Source: Tannerella sp. (GTDB lineage Bacteria > Bacteroidota > Bacteroidia > Bacteroidales > Tannerellaceae). Taken from it: a stretch of 7,223 bases of DNA. Both the position numbers and the translations under genes were made by a program. The stretch is from contig JAISJX010000189.1 in NCBI GenBank assembly GCA_031261145.1, positions 1 through 7,223 of the forward strand. Reading direction: 5' to 3'. Shown piece by piece: positions 1-6,916 of this stretch; within the stretch, counting starts at the first letter, position 1; each line of letters starts with the position of its first letter. The notes beneath the pieces are model-generated. The model was not told where the DNA came from, searched no databases, and saw nothing but the letters and a program-made list of their open reading frames with translations.

Positions 1-1
1 C

Positions 2-1441
2 AAATATGCGACGATGGGTTTCTTCGGTCGTCTCAACTATGACTATAAAAACAAATATCTGCTTGAAATTAACGCCCGTTACGACGGAACATCACGTTTC
101 CGTTCCGGCAACAGATGGACAATGTCTCCATCGGCAGCTTTGGCTTGGAACATCGCCCGCGAAGATTTCATGTCGCCGTACGAACATATTATTTCTATGT
201 TAAAACTGCGTGTCAGCTACGGTGTTCTTTCAAACCAAAATACCACGAATTACTATCCTACATATTCCAATATGAATCTTAGTACGGCGAACTCAGGCTG
301 GATATTTGGCGGCGTACAATCCAATACTGCATATCCTAATAATACGCTTGAAAATCCGTATTTAAGCTGGGAAACAGTTAAGACAACCAACTTTGGTCTT
401 GACTTCGGCTTTCTCAGCAATCGTTTGACCGGTACAGTCGAGATTTTCAGACGCGATAACGAAAATATGTTAGGCCCGGCGCCTACGCGTCCCGCTGTTA
501 TCGGCGCGCTTGTTCCGCGTGAGAACAATACTTCATTGAAAGATCAGGGTTTTGAAGTATCGTTGGGCTGGCAGGACAGGCTGAAGTCAGGTCTCAGTTA
601 CAGTTTCCGCTTCAACCTCCAGGATTCGAAGACAGTTATCACGGAATATCCGAACCCGACGGGAGCGCTTCCCGATGCGAATAACAGTACCTATAATAAA
701 GGACATCAGACCTTTGAAATATGGGGTTATCAAACAATTGGTATTGCAAAAACTCAGGAAGAAATGAATGCTCATCTCGCAACACTGCCTAATGGCGGAC
801 AAAATGCTATTTACTCCGGCGCGTGGCGTGCCGGCGACATAATGTACAAGGATGTGAACGGCGACGGTAAAATAGACAGAGGTTCCCAAACGCTTGACGA
901 TCATGGCGACTATACTGTGATAGGCAACTCTACGCCACGTTACCGTGTTGGTCTTGATATGAATGCAACATGGAAAGGTTTTGATTTTCGTCTTTTCTTC
1001 CAGGGGACGCTCAAACGCGACTACTGGATAAACAGCTACTATTTCTGGGGCGCTGATTCAGGCGGTCAATGGTGGTCGACAGGTTTGAAACCTCATCTCG
1101 ACTACTTCCGCGATGATCCTGAAAGCGCTCTCGGATTGAACACTGATTCGTATTATCCGCGTCCTTATTTCAGCGGTACAAGAAACAAGCAGGTACAAAC
1201 AGGATACTTGCAGGATGCTTCGTATATCCGTCTCAAGAACCTGCAATTGGGTTATACGCTTCCGTCTTCATTAACGAACAAAATCACAGCAAACCGTATC
1301 CGTATTTACTTCTCGGGCGATAACCTGACAACGTTTACCAATCTAACCAAACTTTTCGACCCTGAAGGTATTACAGCCAGCAGAGGAGCCTCTTATCCCT
1401 TGTCAAGGGTTTTCTCATTCGGTGTAAATGTTAACTTCTAA
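2..1441 (+). CDS. SusC/RagA-type TonB-dependent outer-membrane transporter, C-terminal part (5' end outside window)
   Basis: This is the end of a SusC-family transporter, which imports oligosaccharides across the outer membrane using TonB energy and a SusD lid. The frame is open from base 2, so the 479 visible residues are only part of a protein that is usually about 1000 residues. The N-terminal plug and TonB box lie upstream. Visible hallmarks are the FFGRLNYDYKNKYLLE block followed by RYDGTSRF (about residues 6-32 of the fragment), and the DVNGDGKID loop (851-877) followed by GDYTVIGNSTPRY. A late block reads YIRLKNLQLGYTLP, and the last strand is SFGVNVNF, ending in Phe as expected of a beta-barrel inserted by the BAM machinery. 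The first ATG in this frame (base 14) is an internal methionine, not the start. The susD-like gene follows 13 nt later, so the two are almost certainly co-transcribed. The family is certain; the substrate cannot be read from this fragment. Confidence 0.96.
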   Translation, partial: KYATMGFFGRLNYDYKNKYLLEINARYDGTSRFRSGNRWTMSPSAALAWNIAREDFMSPYEHIISMLKLRVSYGVLSNQNTTNYYPTYSNMNLSTANSGWIFGGVQSNTAYPNNTLENPYLSWETVKTTNFGLDFGFLSNRLTGTVEIFRRDNENMLGPAPTRPAVIGALVPRENNTSLKDQGFEVSLGWQDRLKSGLSYSFRFNLQDSKTVITEYPNPTGALPDANNSTYNKGHQTFEIWGYQTIGIAKTQEEMNAHLATLPNGGQNAIYSGAWRAGDIMYKDVNGDGKIDRGSQTLDDHGDYTVIGNSTPRYRVGLDMNATWKGFDFRLFFQGTLKRDYWINSYYFWGADSGGQWWSTGLKPHLDYFRDDPESALGLNTDSYYPRPYFSGTRNKQVQTGYLQDASYIRLKNLQLGYTLPSSLTNKITANRIRIYFSGDNLTTFTNLTKLFDPEGITASRGASYPLSRVFSFGVNVNF

Positions 1442-1454
1442 AAATTGTACAACT

Positions 1455-3539
1455 ATGAAAATTAAAAATATTATAAAATGTTTTTTAGCGCTGTCGATGA
1501 CAGGCGTTGTTTCGTGCGTGGATTTGGATATAACGCCACAATCGACCGTATCTCCTGAGTTGTTCTTCGATAATGCGTCTCAATTACAATCTTATGCCGC
1601 AAGGCACTATAGGCATACTACTACAGCTACTAATCCGGCTGAAGAAGACGTATTTCCCGTGCATGGCACCTATTCGTACGGTTCTTTCGGTATTGACATA
1701 GGTACTGATAATCAGGCTAACAAAGATAGTGAAGAAAGGTGGAGGCCGGGTGATTGGAAGGTTCCTCAATCTGGAACCGACTGGAGAAACTGGAACTTTA
1801 TACGTATTTATCGCCTAAATTTCTTCTTCGAACAGGCGCAACCCAAACTTGACGCAGGTTTAATAACAGGTTCCATTAACGATATTAACAATTCATTCGG
1901 TGAAATGTATTTCTTCCGTGCTTTTGAATATTTCGAAAAAATTAAGAAATACGGCGATTTCCCAATTATTACCAAGACGCTTCCCAATGATATGGCGATT
2001 CTGACTGAGGCGAGTGTACGCCAGCCGGTGAACGAAGTCGCACGCTTTATAATCGAGGATCTTGATAAAGCGATCGAATTTTTAAATTCCACCCAGACAT
2101 ACAGACTCAATAAAAATGCGGCGCTGTTATTCAAATCGCGTGTAGCGCTTTATATGGGTACGTGGCTTAAATATTTCGCCGGTACCCCGTTTGTTCCCAA
2201 TGGACCGGGTTGGCCGGGCGCTTCCAAAAATAATGCCGGTTATCAGTTTCCTGCAGGCAGCCTTGAAGCCGAAAGCAAATGGTTCCTTGCACAAGCCATT
2301 GACGCGGCCAAGAAAGTGGCGGATGTTATACCGCTTGAAGAAAACAACGGTGTGGTGAGAATGAAGGCAAGTGATCCGAATAATCGTTACTTTACAATGT
2401 TTGGCGATGTGAACCTTGACGGTTACAAGGAAGTCATTTTCTACAGGCAACTTACCGCTACGCTTGGCGCAAAACATCAGGTGCCGAATTCTGTACGCGC
2501 AGGAACTTATCGTGGCGGTTTAACGCGCGGTTATGTCGATAATTTCCTTATGGCTAACGGATTGCCTATCTATGCTAATGGTTCCGGCTATTGGGGCGAC
2601 GATTATATTTCTGACGTCAGAAAAGACCGGGACGGACGTCTGTCTCTCTTTTTGAAAGAACCGGGACAACCCAATATGCTTGATAATGTTGAATTAGGCG
2701 TATGGCAGCAAGGTATCTCAGGCACGATAGAACAATATCCTTCAATCACTACTACCGATGCCGAACGTAACTATTCTACCGGATATACCCTGCGAAAAGG
2801 CGGTTCTTATGACGGTTATCAGGCGCAATCCAACAATGGATGTTATACTTCTTCTATTGTCTTCCGCGGAGTTGAAGCCTACCTGAACTATATGGAGGCA
2901 TATTATGAGTTGAACGGAAGTCTTGATGCAACCGCTCAGGGTTACTGGACGAAGATTCGCGAACGTGCTAAAGTAGACGTCGATTATAACAAAACAATTA
3001 ATGCTACGGATATGAATATCGAAGCGACAAATGACTGGGGCGCGTATTCAGCCGGAGCTATTCTTACCGATAAGACGCTTTATAATATCCGTCGCGAGCG
3101 TCGTTGCGAGTTAATGGCTGAAGGTCTCCGCTTGATAGACCTCAGACGCTGGCGTGCGCTTGACCAGATGAAAACAACAGCTTACCACATTGAAGGTTTC
3201 AAGCTGTGGGGGCCGATGAAAGATGTTGAAGATGCTCCATGGAACAAGAGTTTTAATGGCGAAGGTCCATTCCCGCTCGTTTATTATCCTTCTAACAATG
3301 CCAATGTATCTCCTCCAAGCTCAAGTATCTACATTCGTCCAAATGAATTTAACCCGTCGAACCAGATGTTTTTGAACGGAGTCCCTGTTGGATATAAATG
3401 GGCTATGGCTCATTATCTTACTCCTATTGACGTCGTGCATTTTCAGATCACTTCGCCAGACAGTAAAACTGTAGAACAGTCAACAATCTACCAGAATCCG
3501 TATTGGCCGATCGTAGCTGATGCGGGAGCAATTGAATAG
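1455..3539 (+). CDS. SusD/RagB-family surface glycan-binding lipoprotein
   Basis: This is the SusD partner of the upstream SusC, a surface lipoprotein that captures glycan and closes over the transporter. I place the start at 1455, not at the in-frame ATG at 1428. From 1455 the protein opens with a lipoprotein signal (MKIKNIIKCFLALSMTGVVSC) whose lipobox VVSC puts the lipidated Cys at residue 21. The 1428 start would overlap susC and add nine residues before the signal. Asp residues just after the Cys (CVDLD) fit the acidic export signal of Bacteroidota surface lipoproteins. TPR-like helices are visible: GEMYFFRAFEYF then KKYGDFPII (about 149-175) and ALLFKSRVALYMGTW. The family signature RRERRCELMAEGLRLIDLRR spans 546-565, and the C-terminal TPID...YQNPYWP resembles the usual PIP...QNPGY ending. 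At 694 residues it is longer than many SusD proteins (roughly 500-600), so it probably has extended binding-face loops. The ligand is unknown. Confidence 0.95.
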   Translation: MKIKNIIKCFLALSMTGVVSCVDLDITPQSTVSPELFFDNASQLQSYAARHYRHTTTATNPAEEDVFPVHGTYSYGSFGIDIGTDNQANKDSEERWRPGDWKVPQSGTDWRNWNFIRIYRLNFFFEQAQPKLDAGLITGSINDINNSFGEMYFFRAFEYFEKIKKYGDFPIITKTLPNDMAILTEASVRQPVNEVARFIIEDLDKAIEFLNSTQTYRLNKNAALLFKSRVALYMGTWLKYFAGTPFVPNGPGWPGASKNNAGYQFPAGSLEAESKWFLAQAIDAAKKVADVIPLEENNGVVRMKASDPNNRYFTMFGDVNLDGYKEVIFYRQLTATLGAKHQVPNSVRAGTYRGGLTRGYVDNFLMANGLPIYANGSGYWGDDYISDVRKDRDGRLSLFLKEPGQPNMLDNVELGVWQQGISGTIEQYPSITTTDAERNYSTGYTLRKGGSYDGYQAQSNNGCYTSSIVFRGVEAYLNYMEAYYELNGSLDATAQGYWTKIRERAKVDVDYNKTINATDMNIEATNDWGAYSAGAILTDKTLYNIRRERRCELMAEGLRLIDLRRWRALDQMKTTAYHIEGFKLWGPMKDVEDAPWNKSFNGEGPFPLVYYPSNNANVSPPSSSIYIRPNEFNPSNQMFLNGVPVGYKWAMAHYLTPIDVVHFQITSPDSKTVEQSTIYQNPYWPIVADAGAIE

Positions 3540-3563
3540 TATTTTTTAACGATACTGATAATG

Positions 3564-3597
3564 TGGCGCCGGATTTTCCGACGCCATGTTTTTTTTT
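3564..3597 (+). terminator. Intrinsic (rho-independent) terminator after the susD-like gene
   Basis: A 10-bp stem (TGGCGCCGGA at 3564-3573, TCCGACGCCA at 3577-3586) closes a TTT loop with a single C/A mismatch. After TG comes a run of nine T (3589-3597). It starts 24 nt after the susD stop codon. The hairpin and T-tract are seen directly. Whether it ends transcription fully or only lowers read-through into the hydrolase genes cannot be told from sequence. Confidence 0.85.
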
Positions 3598-3636
3598 AAA
3601 CAGCAGTTCGGTATTTTTATGAAAAATAAATTTATC

Positions 3637-3668
3637 TTTGCTGTTGAATTAATACCTGATTATTTTAT
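3637..3668 (+). promoter_or_regulatory. Weak candidate Bacteroidota-type promoter upstream of the GH2 gene
   Basis: TTTG at 3637-3640 could be a -33 element. Twenty bases later TATTTTAT (3661-3668) partly matches the Bacteroidota -7 consensus TAnnTTTG, with the last two positions mismatched. Transcription would start near 3675, leaving a short leader before the chosen start at 3691. The placement after a terminator and before a gene supports it, but the region is A/T-rich and chance matches are easy. I see no operator repeat. Confidence 0.25.
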
Positions 3669-3690
3669 CATCACTAATAATTTACCGATT

Positions 3691-6600
3691 ATGTTAAAAA
3701 AGTTTTTTATTACATCATTTTTAGCGCTGTCAATGGTCTTCGGGGCATTGGCGCAAGGCAATGAATGGCAGGATCCCAAGGTTTTTGCCATCAACAAAGA
3801 GCCTGCCAGAGCTACCGCTGTTCCATATTCTGATGAAACGGCGGCGATCGCGGATAACTACTCAAGTTCTCCCTATTATCAATTGATCAACGGAATGTGG
3901 AAATTTAACTGGGTTCCAAAAGCATCCTTAGCTCCCGAAAACTTTTACCGCGAAGATTACGACGTGAGGGCGTGGAGTTCCATACCTGTCCCCGGTACGT
4001 GGGAAAGGAACGGATACGGTATTCCTGTGTATGTCGACAGCGGCTTTGGTTTCCGCGCTCCTTTTTTTGAGGTAGACCCCGACGATACGCCTACCGGCTC
4101 TTACCGTCACGAATTCAGCATACCGGCAAACTGGGACGGACGCCGGGTGTTCATTCATTTCGAAGGCGGTACGACAGCCATGTATGTTTGGGTTAACGGT
4201 CGGCAGGTCGGTTATACCGAAAATGCGAAATGTCCTGCCGAGTTTGATATTACGCCTTATATCCGCCAGGGTCAAAACACTTTGGCTTGCCGCGTATACA
4301 AATACGGCGACGCATCGTACATGGAAGACCAGGACAAATGGCGTTTGGGCGGTATTAACCGAAATGTGTACCTATACAGCACTGCGCAGACACGTATCTA
4401 CGACTTTTTCTCTCATGCCGACTTGGATAACAGCTATCGTAACGGCGTCTTTTCGGCCGAGATTACCTTGAAGAACTACGGCAATGAGGCCAAATCGCAG
4501 ACCGTAACTGTAGATATCCTTGATAAAGCAGGCAAAAAGGCGTTAAGCCAATCGAAAAAGGTAGTAATACCGGCGCAATCGACAGCCGGAACATCTGTTT
4601 CCGGTACGGTTTCGTCGCCGTTGAAATGGACTGCCGAAACTCCCGACCTCTATACAATGCTTATCACATTGAAAGATGAAAAGGGCGTAACAGTTGAGGC
4701 TACTTCGCACAAGATAGGTTTTCGCAAAGTGGAGATTAAGGATGCGCAAATCTTCGTTAACGGGAAAAAAATATGGTTCAAAGGCGTTAACCTTCATGAA
4801 TTTAATACCAATACGGGCGAAGTCGTTACGGAAAAAGAGATGATGCGCAATATTCAGCTTATGAAAGAGATGAACATCAACGCCGTAAGAACATCCCACT
4901 ATCCGCAGTCTACGCTGTGGTACAAGTTATGCGACCAATACGGAATATACCTTGTCGATGAATCCAATCTCGAATCGCACGGCGTACGCCACCTTGGCGA
5001 AGGCCTCATATCAAATCTTCCCGACTGGAGGCCTGCTCATCTTGATCGTATCGTAAGCGTCGTTGAAAGGGATAAGAATCATCCTTCAGTTGTGATGTGG
5101 TCGCTCGGCAACGAATCGGCTAACGGCGAAGCCTTCACCGACAACTATAACTGGGCTAAAAAACGCGACCCCAGCCGTCCGACGGTTTACGAACCCGCAT
5201 CGAGAGCCTCCAATACCGATGTAACCTTTCCGATGTATCCCGGATACGAATCCATGCTGCGCTTGGCGGCAGAGGAGCAATCACGCCCCTGGCTTATGTG
5301 CGAATACGCCCATGCTATGGGTAACAGTATGGGTAACATGCAGGAATACTGGGATGTGATGCGCACCAGCAAAAATATGCAGGGCGGTTTCATCTGGGAA
5401 TGGTATAATCACGGTTTTCCGACGCGCGACGAACAGGGACGTTTCTATTGGGCTTTTGGCGGCGACCTTGGCGGCTACATGAAGATGAGCAGCGATAATT
5501 TCTGTATGGACGGTATTATCAGCCCCGACCAGAATTATCTTCCGCACACTTATGTAGTGAAACAGGTTTACCAAAACACGTGGGTTGAATCGGCCAATCC
5601 CGCGAGCGGAACGATTACCGTAGTTAATGACTTTGTTTTTACAGACATCACCCCGCAGAACTACACATACAAATGGGTATTACTCAGGAATGGCGAGAAA
5701 GCAGGCGAAGGCGCGTTCGATGTTACTGTTCCCGCAGCCTCGAAGAAAGACGTCAAAATCAACCTTCCGGCTATTACGTCCGGCGTCGGCGTCGAATACT
5801 TCCTGAACGTATTCGCTTATACGAAACAAACGGATCGGTTCATCCCTGCCGGTTTCGAATGTTCAAAGAGTGAGATCAAATTCCCGTCTAACGACTACTT
5901 CGCTTCTTCGGGCGCTCAGTCGCAAGGCAATGTAACACTCAATATTGAAAAAACGGAACAGATGATAACCGTAACTGCCGGTAAAACGGTATATAGAGCC
6001 ACTACCGGCGTTCCGATGCAAATGCCGGAAGGACGTCCCGGTCAAGCAGCAGTCGGTAATACCGGTGCAGGCGCTGGCGGAGTGGCAGGTGGAGCAATGC
6101 GGTTTATGGGTCGCGGAGCAGGTTTCTCCATGACGCATGATAATCGTCCCGTTTTCAGTTCCATGCCATCACTCAACTTCTGGCGCGCGCCTAATGACAA
6201 CGATTTCGGTTCAGGCGATCAAACGGCCATGAGAATATGGGAAATAGCCGGACGCAACCCTGTTATGACCTATAAGGGTTTAACCGAAAAGGATGGCGCT
6301 GTCTCCTTTGATTTCGAAGCCAAATTACGCGGCATCGAAGCTAAGGTTGACATTAAATATACGGTAAGCAAAGACGGTAGCCTCACTGTTTCGGCGCACT
6401 ACCTGGCGTCTACCGACCAGCTGCCCGAAATTATGCGTTTCGGTATGATAATGACACTGCCGGATGCATACAACGATTTTACGTGGTATGGTCGCGGCCC
6501 GCATGAAAACTATGTAGACCGCAATACTGACGCTTTTGTTGGCGTCTGGAACGGCAAAGTATCCGACCAGGCTTGGCCTTATTACAGGCCGCAAGAGACC

Positions 6601-6906
6601 GGCAACAAAACGGATGTACGCTGGTTTACACTGAAGAACGCCGCCGGAAAAGGTATAATGATATCGGGCTTGCAGCCACTCTCGGTAAGCGCTACAAACA
6701 ACCGTCCGGAGGATCTTGACCCCGGTATCACCAAGAAACATCAACATGCCTCCGATGTGAGACCGCGCAACGAAGTCGTCCTCTGCGTAGACCTGTTCCA
6801 GCGCGGCGTCGGCGGACTCAATTCCTGGGGAGCCAAGCCGTTGACCAAGTATCAATTCCACGAAAAGGAATATCAATATGCTTATACAATCAAAGTTATT
6901 GAATAA
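3691..6906 (+). CDS. Secreted GH2 beta-galactosidase, LacZ-type five-domain architecture
   Basis: This enzyme is predicted to remove terminal beta-linked galactose from oligosaccharides in the periplasm by a retaining mechanism. The start is set at 3691 because it gives a proper signal peptide (MLKKFFITSFLALSMVFGALA, likely cut before Gln22). Earlier in-frame ATGs at 3586 and 3619 give no sensible N-terminus, and 3586 lies in the terminator. Approximate domains: sugar-binding jelly roll 65-230 with YMEDQDKWR at 210-218; Ig-like 235-350; TIM barrel 353-629; second Ig-like 631-733; beta-galactosidase small-chain domain 738-1071. The acid/base is Glu475 in WSLGNES and the nucleophile is Glu538 in CEYAHAMGN. 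His403 (TSHYP), His430 (NLESHG), Trp569, Phe604 (NFCMDG) and Trp1046 (GGLNSWG) match LacZ active-site positions. FWRAPNDND (829-837) and GRGPHENYVDR (934-944) mark the last domain. Its 1071 residues are close to LacZ (about 1020). Oddities are a Gly/Ala-rich insert at 774-811 and WEWYNHG in place of WDWVDQ. Beta-galactosidase is most likely; specificity for other beta-linked sugars cannot be excluded. Confidence 0.93.
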   Translation: MLKKFFITSFLALSMVFGALAQGNEWQDPKVFAINKEPARATAVPYSDETAAIADNYSSSPYYQLINGMWKFNWVPKASLAPENFYREDYDVRAWSSIPVPGTWERNGYGIPVYVDSGFGFRAPFFEVDPDDTPTGSYRHEFSIPANWDGRRVFIHFEGGTTAMYVWVNGRQVGYTENAKCPAEFDITPYIRQGQNTLACRVYKYGDASYMEDQDKWRLGGINRNVYLYSTAQTRIYDFFSHADLDNSYRNGVFSAEITLKNYGNEAKSQTVTVDILDKAGKKALSQSKKVVIPAQSTAGTSVSGTVSSPLKWTAETPDLYTMLITLKDEKGVTVEATSHKIGFRKVEIKDAQIFVNGKKIWFKGVNLHEFNTNTGEVVTEKEMMRNIQLMKEMNINAVRTSHYPQSTLWYKLCDQYGIYLVDESNLESHGVRHLGEGLISNLPDWRPAHLDRIVSVVERDKNHPSVVMWSLGNESANGEAFTDNYNWAKKRDPSRPTVYEPASRASNTDVTFPMYPGYESMLRLAAEEQSRPWLMCEYAHAMGNSMGNMQEYWDVMRTSKNMQGGFIWEWYNHGFPTRDEQGRFYWAFGGDLGGYMKMSSDNFCMDGIISPDQNYLPHTYVVKQVYQNTWVESANPASGTITVVNDFVFTDITPQNYTYKWVLLRNGEKAGEGAFDVTVPAASKKDVKINLPAITSGVGVEYFLNVFAYTKQTDRFIPAGFECSKSEIKFPSNDYFASSGAQSQGNVTLNIEKTEQMITVTAGKTVYRATTGVPMQMPEGRPGQAAVGNTGAGAGGVAGGAMRFMGRGAGFSMTHDNRPVFSSMPSLNFWRAPNDNDFGSGDQTAMRIWEIAGRNPVMTYKGLTEKDGAVSFDFEAKLRGIEAKVDIKYTVSKDGSLTVSAHYLASTDQLPEIMRFGMIMTLPDAYNDFTWYGRGPHENYVDRNTDAFVGVWNGKVSDQAWPYYRPQETGNKTDVRWFTLKNAAGKGIMISGLQPLSVSATNNRPEDLDPGITKKHQHASDVRPRNEVVLCVDLFQRGVGGLNSWGAKPLTKYQFHEKEYQYAYTIKVIE

Positions 6907-6916
6907 TATATAAATT

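Noticed and set aside
14..16. ATG at base 14 as the start of a short stand-alone gene
   Set aside because: The frame is open to the window edge and the codons before the ATG (KYAT) continue the SusC pattern, so the gene is cut by the window and not short.
851..877. EF-hand-like DVNGDGKID in the SusC-type protein, considered as a separate calcium-binding domain
   Set aside because: This loop is a regular feature of SusC barrels and does not indicate an extra domain or a fusion.
1428..1454. Alternative upstream ATG for the susD-like gene, overlapping the end of susC
   Set aside because: It would place nine extra residues before a complete lipoprotein signal peptide, and it sits inside conserved susC codons for the terminal barrel strand. 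The start at 1455 fits family practice.
3598..3690. Possible leader peptide or small RNA between the terminator and the GH2 start
   Set aside because: The only frame examined there is the in-frame extension of the GH2, with no stop. I could find no convincing second hairpin or conserved motif by eye in this A/T-rich stretch.
4184..4471. 95-codon plus-strand open frame inside the GH2 gene
   Set aside because: It overlaps the conserved sugar-binding domain of the GH2 in another frame and has no recognisable features, so it is a shadow frame.
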